Part shown: one piece after another, positions 48,301-56,700 of the stretch
How positions within the stretch are numbered: the first letter of the stretch is position 1
How the letters are laid out: the number at the start of each line of letters is the position of its first letter
Assembly (NCBI RefSeq): GCF_954871325.1
Contig: NC_088777.1
Span: 43,811,366 to 43,875,365, forward strand
Direction: 5' to 3'
DNA length: 64,000 nt
DNA from: Gordionus sp. m RMFG-2023
Taxonomy: Eukaryota > Nematomorpha > Gordioida > Chordodea > Parachordodidae
The notes under the pieces: generated by a model
What the model was told of the DNA's origin: nothing
The model's database searches: none
Seen by the model: the letters and a program-made list of their open reading frames with translations, nothing else
Program-made: the position numbers and the translations under genes

Positions 48301-49663
48301 TTTTATTGAAATTCTGTGCCATTCAAGATTTTTTCCTACTAATTTGAGTTACCACTATCTTCAGTGAATGTATGTTTATTATACAAGAATACCCATTTAA
48401 AAAAGGTAAAGTCCCATGTAAAGTTTTTCAATTCCATAATGAGGAGGAATAACAATATTAAAAGTTTATTCAATCAAGAGAACAAAATTATAAGAAAAAT
48501 ATTTTAAAAAAATAAGAGAAGCGTAGAATTATAAATTTTTTATGATCTTTATTTAAATAAGAAACAAGGGTTTTAAAATTTGTCAAATTACTAACTACTA
48601 TGCATATTATTATATAAAATTAAATATTATTACACATATCAAAATGTATATTAGCATTACTTATTTTTCATAGAAATTTTTGAATTGAATGTCAGTGTCC
48701 ATAGCTTATGCTACTTTTTAAAATTAAAAAAATAATAGTATTCATAAATTAGTTATAAACATTTTGATAGTAAAAAAAACAAGCTGTAACAGTATAGGTC
48801 TATTGTGTTTTGATATACTTTGTGACTTAATACCTTTAAACAAAGTAACAGCTTTACTTTATAAATGTATATCGCTATATTTAGCATGTTTGAGTTAAAC
48901 ATTAATAGCAAAAGATTCGCATGATAAATTAAACTTAAAAGGACCCCCAAAGTTTGCATTTTTTAACTAAAACAAATGTCTCTACTCTCAAAAATTTGAA
49001 TATCTGATGAAGGCATTATTCCAAAAAAATAACGCAGTGTTAAGAAAAAAAAATCATCAAAAAATTAGATAGTCTAATTAGAACTGAGAATTTTCATATT
49101 TAATGATCCAACCGCTAATGTTAATTTTGATTTATATTAAAAATTACGAATGATAATATAAATTATCTACGATTTTTTTTAAGTTCATTATTATAAATTC
49201 AGCGAGAAAGTCCAACTAATCAATTGAGCGTTATATCACCACCCAATAAAGCTGCCATGGAAGAAGTCCCTATTTCCATAAATCCTGTAAACAAGTTTAG
49301 CAGCAAAAATGAATTAACTAAACCTGCAGGTTTAATTTATATTAATATTACATTTGTCATAATAATATTTATTAATTGATCTTAGATCCAGGAAGGTCAC
49401 GCGGGCCTTCGCCTAAAGTTAGTACCGCAAAACCAGCCACACCAGATATGAAAAAAAAGCTTAAACGTAAGGCTCCTCAGGATAAGTCAACAAAAAGTTG
49501 GAATAAAGACGCCAAACCAGTTTCACCGGTGTCAGAAAATACGAAAGAAACAGTCGGAAAAAGGGGTACCGAGAAGGAGAATACAGAAGAAATAATGGAC
49601 AAAAAGAGGAAAGCAAAATTTTCCAATATAAGGAAATGTTTGGATGATGAAGATGATGCGTAA
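21342..49663 (+). CDS. Class I unconventional myosin with a long Lys/Pro/Glu-rich tail
   Basis: Actin-based motor heavy chain, closest in style to the Myo1d/g branch. 29 exons join in one frame (about 1570 aa): 21342-21544, 23145-23367, 24525-24737, 24795-24941, 25502-25702, 25744-25903, 30384-30519, 31571-31671, 31745-31832, 32584-32709, 33468-33699, 33949-34161, 34766-34904, 35222-35425, 38864-39042, 39323-39397, 39460-39586, 39838-40083, 40203-40288, 40366-40556, 40609-40702, 41296-41506, 41791-41834, 44024-44258, 44599-44964, 46607-46654, 47985-48004, 49203-49329, 49386-49663. The motor (about residues 10-690) has the P-loop GESGAGKT (111-118), switch I NDNSSRFG (163-170), switch II LDIYGFE (385-391) and the C-terminal RCLKPND. 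One or two IQ-type segments follow ([26 protein letters not shown]). The start of the TH1 region resembles Myo1 ([15 protein letters not shown]); the rest is diverged and I do not recognise it. From about residue 1034 to the end the chain is K/P/E/D-rich and probably disordered, ending CLDDEDDA. The motor is convincing. That the tail belongs to the same gene is inferred from phase-consistent exons without an intervening stop; a separate gene starting near 40 kb is the alternative. Confidence 0.88.
21545..23144 (+). other. Myosin intron 1 (1.6 kb), no gene inside
   Basis: GT-AG intron between the [10 protein letters not shown] end of exon 1 and the SKKMMMKYK start of exon 2. It holds AT-rich text and a GC-richer patch at 22250-22480 with an open minus-strand frame rich in Pro, Ser and Thr that I cannot match to any family. 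Confidence 0.6.
23368..24524 (+). other. Myosin intron 2 (1.16 kb), with a small direct repeat
   Basis: No gene is seen. A segment of about 60 bp beginning GACTGAATTTTGTGACTTC (near 24127) recurs about 100 bp later as GATTGAATTTTGTCACTTCC. Both copies are followed by ATGTCTAAT(A/G)TTATATA. This is an old local duplication. Confidence 0.5.
26289..27859. mobile_element. Foldback element with very long inverted arms, about 1.57 kb
   Basis: The outer ends are TTTACTAGCTTATTACAACTC (from 26291) and its reverse complement ending at about 27858. The match continues inward: TAAGAGGGCGTTATATTCATA with TGCATTTAATGCCCTCTTA, ATCATCTTGGGAAACCAGAAT with ATTCTGGTTTCCTAAGATGAT, and CCGAATGCCGAGCTCAAAACC with GGTTTTGAGCTCAGCATTCGG. 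The arms run for about 700 bp each around a short centre. Within each arm a segment with CAATTGAAAAATATTCATTTTTG and a CGATTTAACCGA-type word is itself repeated. No coding sequence was found. It lies in myosin intron 6. The end structure matches no superfamily I can name. Confidence 0.8.
27885..28510 (+). mobile_element. Ty3/gypsy integrase fossil
   Basis: Plus-strand sequence in myosin intron 6 resembles the integrase core of a Ty3/gypsy element ([19 protein letters not shown], then words such as [11 protein letters not shown] and [13 protein letters not shown]) and part of the region after it. No LTRs or other pol domains were found nearby. It is an old fragment with several breaks. It lies directly after the foldback element and has the same orientation as the host gene. 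Confidence 0.75.
29640..30120 (+). pseudogene. hAT-family transposase C-terminal remnant
   Basis: In myosin intron 6, near 29995-30075, a plus-strand frame reads [19 protein letters not shown], interrupted, then IKTDLKSTT. This resembles the C-terminal dimerisation segment of hAT transposases of the long, DUF4371-containing kind (TIPVTTASAERSFSALRRIK...). The preceding open frame at 29656-29856 (60-plus residues from [12 protein letters not shown]) could be the part upstream of it. Stops and at least one frame change separate the pieces. Family assignment rests mainly on the short dimerisation segment. Confidence 0.55.
31811..32206 (+). repeat. Tandem duplication of about 200 bp that starts inside myosin exon 9
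   Basis: Unit 1 (31811-32012) begins in the last codons of exon 9 (TCGAATATTTTACCACGCAA) and includes the splice donor AAAAGTAGATG and the first part of the intron. Unit 2 (32013-32206) repeats it nearly completely, including ACCATGCAAAAGTAGATG, CTTCTTCCCCACTTAATAAT, GGCAGCCACCGTAGCTAAGG and TTTTGGCCCC. The intron therefore contains a second near-identical copy of the exon tail and donor. Reading through the first donor meets a stop at once, so the first copy is the functional one. GGCAGCCACCGTAGCTAAGG also has an inverted partner at 32218-32258 (CCTCACCCTACCTGAAAC...CTGGCTACAG), so part of the unit may be a small hairpin MITE. Confidence 0.85.
35729..35870. repeat. Left arm of a split inverted repeat in myosin intron 14
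   Basis: The sequence from GGTAAGATAATGGTCTGTGA through AATTACCATTGGTTATCTT and GATTGGTTGAATTTT to AATGATATTATTATCGAAAA matches the reverse complement of about 37277-37418. A further block around 36150-36200 (GCGAAAACCATTAATTTTTG...CACATATTTTTTT) matches the reverse complement of about 37270-37300. The two arms are about 1.4 kb apart and enclose two complete hAT-type MITEs. Confidence 0.7.
36632..36833. mobile_element. hAT-type foldback MITE, copy 1 (202 bp)
   Basis: The ends are TAGTTTTGTTAAAGAGCTC and ...GTTTGACATCACTA, with inner arms around CCCAATATTTTA and AAATATTGGG. It is flanked by identical 8-bp repeats AATCTAAG (36624-36631 and 36834-36841), the hAT target length. It has no coding capacity. 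It shares family words (TAGTGTTGTTAAACAGCTC, GCAAAATCTTCAGGCTT, TAGCCGTTTTTAAAAAT) with the copies at 36955, 37464 and 61619. Confidence 0.85.
36955..37173. mobile_element. hAT-type foldback MITE, copy 2 (219 bp)
   Basis: Best-preserved copy of the family: TAGTGTTGTTAAACAGCTC at the left and GAAGCTGTTTAACAACATTA at the right. The long internal arms include GAGCCGATTTTTTAAAATGG and TTTTTAAAAATCGGCTC. Flanking octamers ATACTGTC and ATCCTGCC agree at 6 of 8 positions. It lies only about 120 bp from copy 1. Confidence 0.85.
37277..37418. repeat. Right arm of the split inverted repeat
   Basis: This is the inverted counterpart of 35729-35870, read as AACCAATGGTTTTCGATAAT through TTCAACCAACCATTGAT and AAGATAACCAATGGTAATTA to GGCTCACAAACCATAATCTT. 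It sits between MITE copies 2 and 3. Confidence 0.7.
37464..37663. mobile_element. hAT-type foldback MITE, copy 3 (decayed)
   Basis: The left end TAGTGTTGAAACGGCTCG and inner words (CTCAATATTTTAGCCAGAA, AGGAGCAAAATCTTAGG, TATTTTTCTGAATAAAATAT) place it in the same family. The right end stops after AATTGGCTC and lacks the terminal GTTTAACAACACTA, so it is truncated. No target duplication could be assigned. Confidence 0.7.
38110..38310. mobile_element. Relative of the AGAGACCTGCA palindromic repeat
   Basis: It begins AGAGACCTGCAGAG and contains CCAGCCCGGCCAAGCTCGG, ATGACGATTTAAAATAT, GCCCAGTCTGGG and GGCCCGGCCCGAGC. The same words occur in the same order in the compact palindrome at 54376-54509. 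The right terminal repeat is not intact. It lies in myosin intron 14. Confidence 0.55.
39065..39276. mobile_element. Harbinger-type MITE, about 210 bp
   Basis: The left end (TTGGACTGGATTCATAG) and the right end read on the minus strand (TAAGGTTGGATTCATAGTGG, then GATCCGATCC) form imperfect terminal repeats. The words TTCATAGTGG and GGATCCG are shared with the ends at 57767 and 59018, the latter belonging to a Harbinger transposon. A TTA borders the right end, in keeping with TWA target sites. The element fills most of the intron between myosin exons 15 and 16. Confidence 0.6.
42275..42360 (-). other. tRNA-like sequence, probably a SINE head or tRNA relic
   Basis: On the minus strand the sequence contains GTGGCCCGATAAGAGTATCG, which resembles a Pol III A box region. 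About 30 bases later comes GGTTCAGGGTTCGAATCC, with a B-box-like GGTTCGAATCC core. I could not draw a complete cloverleaf with a closed acceptor stem, so a functional tRNA is not claimed. It lies in myosin intron 23, antisense to the gene. Confidence 0.4.
42504..43353. mobile_element. hAT-ended non-autonomous element, 850 bp
   Basis: The left end is CAAAGTTGTCAAAAACTTTA and the right end, on the minus strand, CAGAGTTGTTAAAAGATACT. These are typical hAT-style termini, followed on both sides by GTATCT/AGATAC words repeated many times in the subterminal 100 bp. The 8-bp flanks no longer match. The interior is AT-rich with no transposase part I can establish. It occupies most of myosin intron 23. 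Confidence 0.7.
44879..44950 (+). repeat. Coding 24-bp minisatellite in myosin exon 25
   Basis: The octapeptide KDPPKEIK occurs three times in a row, encoded by nearly identical 24-bp units (AAAGAYCCGCCAAARGAAAT CAAA), and is followed by a fourth, cut-off KDPGKG. It lies in the Lys/Pro/Glu-rich tail and keeps the reading frame. Confidence 0.95.
45358..46519. mobile_element. hAT-ended element carrying a LINE fragment
   Basis: The termini at 45366 (CAGAGTTGGGCAAG) and 46511 (minus strand CAGAGTTGGGCAGTA) are inverted to each other. The flanking octamers CAAATATG and TAAATAAG agree at 6 of 8 positions. The interior of about 1.15 kb holds a stretch of non-LTR retrotransposon 3' coding sequence. 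Either a LINE fragment inserted into the element, or the element captured it. The whole lies in myosin intron 25. Confidence 0.6.
45660..46250 (+). pseudogene. Non-LTR retrotransposon (LINE) C-terminal fragment
   Basis: Plus-strand frames encode [20 protein letters not shown], then a Cys/His motif ([18 protein letters not shown]). In another frame follow [40 protein letters not shown] and finally [17 protein letters not shown]. This is the order seen after the reverse transcriptase in LINE proteins carrying a terminal Cys/His motif and a short conserved C-terminal domain. At least one frame change, near 45895, separates the pieces. The reverse transcriptase itself is absent. The clade cannot be settled from this fragment. 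Confidence 0.75.
46860..47227. mobile_element. MITE with GC-rich inner ends, 368 bp
   Basis: The left end CATAGTGTTTGCACTGGTCC and right end, on the minus strand, ATAGTATTTGCAGCCATCCC are inverted repeats. Both continue into GGTCCGGTCGG or GTCCGGTCCGG words. A 5-bp TCGAT borders each side. The middle is AT-rich and non-coding. It lies in myosin intron 26. Confidence 0.6.
47985..48004 (+). CDS. 20-nt microexon of the myosin tail (exon 27)
   Basis: GTAAACCTCCAGACCCAAAG lies between an acceptor (TTCAAG) and a donor (GTAATT). It completes the split codon left by exon 26 and adds KPPDPK, matching the composition of the tail, and returns to phase 0 for exon 28. The flanking introns are 1330 and 1198 bp. 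The call depends on phase and composition; so short an exon cannot be proven from sequence alone. Confidence 0.55.
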
Positions 49664-50779
49664 ATGCAATTTGTAATAGGTTATGTCCTTTCCTGGCAAT
49701 AATACTTAAATATATTAAATGCGCCTCTTATAACTTCCTTCGAAAAAATGTGTGGTGTTTTGTTTTAACAATGTTTAATTACTCCTTATAACATACATGA
49801 CATATATTTTATAATTATTTTTGAATGATTTTGATAAATTTATGATGGAGAATGAAAAAATATAATGCTTGCTAACAAAGAGGATGTTTGAGCTATACTC
49901 TCCCCTAAAATTTATTACTAAGTGGTATTTTTCAAAAACCTCTATATCAAACCATAAATATTACAAACCATATCCCATAACACAAAACAAACCATAATTT
50001 CATAATAATAAGACTCAAATTTATTTTTTAAAAACATCAACAACAATCTCTATACATTAACATAAAAAAATATACCAAAATTTAATATAATTATTATCCA
50101 TTTCTTCATCTCCCAAAGGTTCACAGCTGACATCTTATTCAATATTTTCCCATCTCCCACTAGGGGTTTTTCCTAACAATGAAATACACCCCGTGATCAT
50201 CATCTCCTCTTCTTCCCCCAAGGAAAACTTAATTCCCCTGTCAGAAAATAACTGACATTTTATGTATTATATTAAATTTATTTCTTCTTTTTTCAACAAT
50301 TACAACAGTATTGATTAATATTTTTAAAATTTAATCACCCCTTATAACATGAAAACATTTTGTAATTATCATTGAATGAATTTGATAAATTTATGACGGG
50401 GAATGAAAAGATGTTTGCCAACAAAAAGGAGAACGTCTGTCGTTACTTTCCACCAAAATTTCGTAATGATCTAACGAGTTCTCAATTTTTAAAGATTCAT
50501 TTAACTCAAACAAAACAATGAACAGAACTTACCGGAAATTTACTATGTACTATACATTATATAGAAAATCAAAGTATAATCATGAAAATATATTAAGAGT
50601 AATGACATTTTAAAAAAATGTTTTGACATTGTGTTATTAACTAGGTGTAAATGAATTCAACCAAATTTTGATAATATGTATCTGTATCGAGTGAAGTATT
50701 TATACTTAATTTTATATGGAGCCTATCATCGTTTGTGTATGCTTAAATTAACGAGTCCATAAACCAAACAACACTTAAT
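49664..50779. repeat. Intergenic space between convergent genes, with a duplicated segment
   Basis: The myosin stop (49661-49663) and the CysRS stop (50780-50782, minus strand) face each other. A segment of about 150 bp occurs twice in direct orientation, at about 49770-49925 and 50326-50472. It contains CTTATAACAT, TTTGATAAATTTATGA and GGAGAATGAAAA or GGGGAATGAAAA, then GCTAACAAAGAGGA or GCCAACAAAAAGGA. The copies have diverged by scattered changes. No gene is seen between them. Confidence 0.65.
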
Positions 50780-53700
50780 TTATTGAGAGCTAATAATTTT
50801 TTTAATATTTTCATTATATTTAAGTTCGTGTTGCTGATAAATCTTCATCAATTTTTTCGATTGAGATTTTGTGACAACATTTCCGTTGATATCGTGAGTT
50901 GGAATACCCTAAAAAAATTATTTTATAGGAATGTAAATCTTACAAATTTTACCTTTTCATCAAATTTGCTATATTTATCGGATTCTTTTAAGAATAATTT
51001 CTCTGGCGGGATTTGTAATAATTCTTCTTTTTTTAACTAAATCAAAAATTTATATCATTATTTGTATTCATAAGAATAATAAAAACATCGACTTGATTAA
51101 TCGAAATAAAAAGATAACCTCAATTTAAACAAGGGATGCGTTACGCTTTTTTATATTAAAAAACTAAGGCCAAAGGCAAACTCAATTTGTGCATGTTATT
51201 ATGCATGAAAATATAAGATTTTTTTTTTTACTATACATTTGACCAGAAATCTTTCTTCTTTAAAAATACTCTGAAAAAATTAGATTATTAAAATATGAAA
51301 AGTGATTTATAGATGTGGAAATATAATGTCTAATATTGATAAATTTTGAATCAAATTATACGAACAATGCGATCGAATAAAAGCTAAAAAAATATGACGA
51401 ATATTTTCCTTATTCGTAAAATATGAATCGATTCGTTTAACATAAATTATATATTATAAATCGGTCCAAACCAAGAAAATCATTTTTAATTATATGACAT
51501 GTCAGATATGACAAGCTATTAATTAAATTGATTAAATTTGATTTAAAACCATTTTTAATATATCTCAACACTAACATATATCTCTCAAACCATTAATTAA
51601 CCCTAACCCATGTTATTATTATAAAAAAAAATTTTTTTTGACTTTAATTTAAAAATACCTTATGTTCCTTTAGCTTTAACTTTTCAACATCTTTAGCTTG
51701 TTTGGTGATTAGATCTTGGTCAAATTCTGGTGTTGATTGATTATCAATTATTTTGATAACCGATACACCGTCTATAATAAATTAAAATATCTCAAACATT
51801 AAAAAAGAAAAATTTATAATACTCTTGTCTTCCAGTCGCACGCCGATATTCGGTAAGATATTATCGCGCAAATCATCACATTGTTTCAAAATTTCATAAT
51901 CTACAATTAGTTTTTAATTAGATAGAATATAATGTTAATGAAATAATAGTAGTTCGACAAAATTTTTCTCCTTATGGACAGTGCTGGACCTAAAAAAAAT
52001 AGTCTGACATCATGCTCTAGAATAAATAATTATATTTATCGCATTATAAATATGGGATCGAATCTGTTAAATATTAACAAAGATTTGGAATAATTAAAAA
52101 CGAGTCGATTTTTTAAAATACATCAACCTTATTTAGTTATTGTTATTTTTCCATCTCAAAATTAAAATGTTGCAAAATATTTTGGTTAGCCCTTCAAAAT
52201 TTTAGATTATGAGAGTGAGTAATAATTTTTAATATTTCCTATATATTTTTACCAGATATAAGTGGCGAAAAAAGTCCTATAAATTGAGAAAAATTAAGCC
52301 CACGAGAGAAAATGGGTAGTGCAGATTATTTATTTAAAAACTTATATTCTTTCTTAGGATAAATCCATCAAATCATTTGCAAACATAATACAGAGAAAAA
52401 TACTATATATCATAATTCAAAAAAATACGTCTTTTGTTCTTGTGACAATTTATTGCTCCAAGAATTTGATCTCTTAGAAACAGTTACTATTAATGCATGT
52501 TTTTATGTGCTTTTGCAAGCGGATTTATAATTGCAACTCCTAACATTGCGTCAGGTGGCTATAGGTGATATTTCTTTATCAGGAACTTCAAAGTTAGATA
52601 ATTTGGGCATGTTATGTATTTCATTGTCTAAAAAGGTTTTATTTTATCCTACACTCATCGCTATCCATATTTTATCAACTTCGGTTCTCAATATTTTATA
52701 TTTATTATTATTAGGGCAAATGTTTGGCCTGTCTTATCTATGGATTGGAATCAAACCATTTTGAACACCGTATGTATATTATGATGGTATTTCTTTTTAT
52801 AAATGATTTTATTATTAAAGTGTGTTATTTTATGTTTGCAAATGATTTGATATAGTTTAATAAACCTTTCAGATTCATTAAAATTTTAAAATAAGCTCTA
52901 GGATTAAGTGCCCATACCTTATTTTAGGGGTTTTTAGTTCCCTAAATTGCTTGGGTAAATCAGCTAATAAAATATTTAAAAATTTTAGATCTCATAATCA
53001 AAAATTAAATTTCAGGAAATTAAAATTTTAGTTATAAGGTTAACAACAAATTATAATAAAAAAAAATAAAATCAATGGAACAATATATAAGTAAATAATA
53101 TTGCATAGTTATGTTTTTATATCTGTCTCATTGATTTTATTTAAATGCTATATTTATATATTTCTAATGTTTGATATTTTTGTTATAATCTTTTGTCCCA
53201 TAATTAATCAAAATTGCAATGTTTATTAATTATTAGCCAAGTTTAATATAAATTAGCTATTATATATATATAAAGTTTAAAGCAGTGCATTCAAGGGTGA
53301 GTATATATTAGTAATGATAAATATGACGTGTGAGAGGCAATAAGAAAAACTCGTTTTAATAAAAAATTCTTCCGTTTGAGAAACTATCATTATATATATT
53401 AGCGGCAATGTGTTATATTTTCATTTTTATATTAATTTTGAGCGCGTTTTACCGGAAACCTATCACCATGTCTGGCCTACCCTATGAATTTCAGACAATT
53501 TAGTCATGTACTCTTTAACTTAATATAATTTACATTAGTTCTTCCATAGATTTTTCATATAAATTATAAATGACTCAAATGTCAACGATAAAAAAGTATT
53601 CTAAATATGAAGGAATACATTTCGGTAAAATCAGATTTAAATTTAAAAAAACGCGCCCAAAAAAATGATTTTATGTTAAAAAAATAATACATTGTCGCTA

Positions 53701-56700
53701 ACATATACAAAAAAAACATCATTTTTTTAAGATGTCACTTAGAGGGTACAGACTTGAACTTAAGCGCAGCAAGCTATTTTGATCGAAGTTCGATCCCCGG
53801 CTTAGGACAAATTTATTTTCTGAAACTATTACTAAAATAGGTAGCTTAGAAGAGAATGAGGTTATAGATTAGAGTGATATGAGCAAGAATTAGTGAATAT
53901 CAAATATTTAAGTTTAACTGAAAAAATGACAAAACATAAAACGAGAAAAATAAAGTTTTTCCATTCTCAACCCATTAATAAATGCATTCAGCATGGAATA
54001 AGCTATAAAAAAACAATATTCCTATTAATATCATAGCATTTATTAATTTAACATAACAAATCATAAATTTTTTCATTAAAATTAAAATATACCAAAACCA
54101 ATTTAACATCAAAATCATACCTAAAAAATTAAAAATAAATAAGGCTTATATAAAATAAGCCGATTATTTCAAATTATAAATCCCTAAATGATTATACATC
54201 ACGACATATATAATAGAATTAGGATCTTAAATAATAATTTCCAATAAACACTCCATTAATATTTTATAATCCATTCAGACCATAATTGATACAAAAATTT
54301 TTCCCTATTTCTAATGGGGTTTTTTTTATAAAAGATTTGAGCCAATGAAAATAGGGAATTTGATATTTATATTTCAGAGACCTGCAGGCATCATTTGCCC
54401 GGCACGGATTTTTTCTAATATATTATATTTATTTTTTATAGCTATAATAATGACGATTTAAAATATACAGCCCGGCTCGTGTATCCGGGTTTAAGGCATG
54501 CAGGTCTCTGATATAAAATCACATTTCGGGTGAAATGGTAAATTTTTCATAAAATTCTAATATTTTTTGGAACAAAACTTTTATATTGTATGGCAGATGT
54601 TTTAACACAATCTCTAAAGTCGGCGATGACCTCCAAATAAGGTAGAATCTGATCTTCTTTCTATTCAAAAAAAAATATAAATAATAATTTGTAAAAATGA
54701 AATGGTAGGTTTTACATTCATAATGCTATCAACGTTATTAGAGAACGTTGGTCCAATTTTAGCTTCTTCTTCATATACTCCAAAAATCTAAGTTCATAAT
54801 AATTTGTAAAAATAAATATGCATAATCTGTCAAAATATAATTAATTTATCTTAATAATGAGTTTTAAAATATAAAAAGAAGAAGTTGATTTAAAGTATAT
54901 TATTAGCAATTTTTACAAAATATTTTTCGGGCTGCGCAAAAGTTTATTAATAGCTGGTCCGAATCTTCTTATTAAAACATTGAATAATGCAAATTTTTGA
55001 TTTAAATGGGCCATGCCACCAAACCGGGCCAAAAACAATTACTAGTTGTTGATTTTTAAATTATAATCCATGATTTCTTCCATTTAAAATTTTTTAAAAA
55101 TAATACATGAAATCAGCCTAAAAATTGAATAACCTTAAACAGATCCGTAATCTCCACACAAATTCGACGGATAATATCGAAATTAGGGCCAGCGTTTTGA
55201 GTCACATTTTTCAGGTATATGTAAGTGAAATTGACCAAGTCCTTAACATCGTCCAGACAAGATTTCGTATCGATTGAATCTATTATCGTTTATTTTAAAA
55301 AATAAAATAACGCAATTTAATAAGGATTAATATTTACCGCACAAATGATCGTGTACCTTTGACTTAGTTTCGAATAATCTAGATGTTGTAAAATGTTATA
55401 ATATTATTTTTTACAAAAATAGGAACATATAAAAACTAACTTGTTATTTAAAAGCATTTCGTGGCCATTCCATTTCGTAAATGTTTGGCAATCTTTGGGA
55501 GCCTTCCGCAAAACATCTTTCATATTCAAAAAAAATTCCTGTAAAAAAATTTAATAAAATTGATCATTGTGAGACATTGCATAAAATTCATTTATAATCC
55601 AAGAAATCGATTTACCGAATTGCGAAATTGAAATAAACAAGAGCTAGCTTTTGGAAAACTTTAACATAAAAGAAATTTAATTATTACAAGTAAAAAGCAA
55701 AGAGTATATAATATTTAAAGAATTTTAAATGCTAACAACGCAACGCGCAAAGAAAAAAATATATAAGTTAATAATGGGCGGTGGGGAAATAAAATAACAA
55801 GATGCATCAAAAATGGGAAATGCGTTATAAAATGAATAATCGATTACATTCAACATTTTTTCGTAATGCAGGGATAAGGCCATGGTATTAGGACTATAAT
55901 CCAAAGTATCCTTCCAAGAATGCAATAAAAAAGTGAGCCTGAGTTGTCTGGATGTATACTGCTTCAGGGCATCTTTAATGGTGACAAAGTTTTTAAGAGA
56001 TTTCGACATTTTGCAACCGGCGATAGTTAGATGGCCGGAATGTAAAAAGAAGGAAACCCAATGATCGTCGCCAAAGTAAGCCTGTGAATTTTCGATAAAA
56101 TAAATCATTTAAAAAATAAATTGGTCTCGAAATAAATAGTGGCATAGTCAACTTATTAATTTTAGGCATTATAAATTCCGATTTTTTAATTTATTTAGAG
56201 CATATGTTTTGCAGCATATTTACGTTTTACGATGATACCAAGGATTCAAATTAAAAATGAATATGCTAATAGACAGTGGAAAAAAGTGAATCAAGTTAAA
56301 ACACATAGTATACCTCAGATTGGGCGATTTCGTTGTCGTGATGCGGAAATTTAAGATCGACTCCTCCTGCGTGTATATCTAATTTCGAACCGCATATGGA
56401 TGTCGCCATTACAGAACACTCAATATGCCATCCGGGTCTTCCCTATTTTTATAAATAAAGAGAAAATTATCATAAATTAATTTTATATAGCTTTATATTA
56501 TTGATTTAAAATTTATAAAAAAATTCAAAATTCTATTTTCCTAGCTGTATAATTTGTAAATAAAATCACTTTGCCCCAAGGAGAATACCAGCTGGGTTCT
56601 TCTAGTTTCGAAGCTTTCCATAAGGCGAAATCGTTGCAGCTTTTCTTCTCCGAAAGTTTATCTTCCGAGATGCTTAATTCGCCTAGGCATAGTTATTTAA

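Larger units (their letters stand above)
51901..54578 (-). other. CysRS intron of 2.7 kb, mostly unassigned
   Basis: This intron separates the exon ending SAIQYK from the one starting [13 protein letters not shown]. An open plus-strand frame at 52531-52764 has no recognisable domain and is probably chance. The intron contains a tRNA-like stretch (53745-53815) and a small palindromic MITE (54376-54509). The rest is AT-rich with nothing assignable. Confidence 0.6.

Noticed and set aside
52531-52764. 77-residue open plus-strand frame in a CysRS intron
   Set aside because: No domain recognised, hydrophobic low-information sequence, no splice-supported extension, antisense to the gene. Probably chance.
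55725-55847. Extension of the KMSKS exon of CysRS past 55848
   Set aside because: The open frame continues, but a consensus donor (AAT|GTAATC) at 55848 and the CysRS alignment to the next exon show this part is intron.
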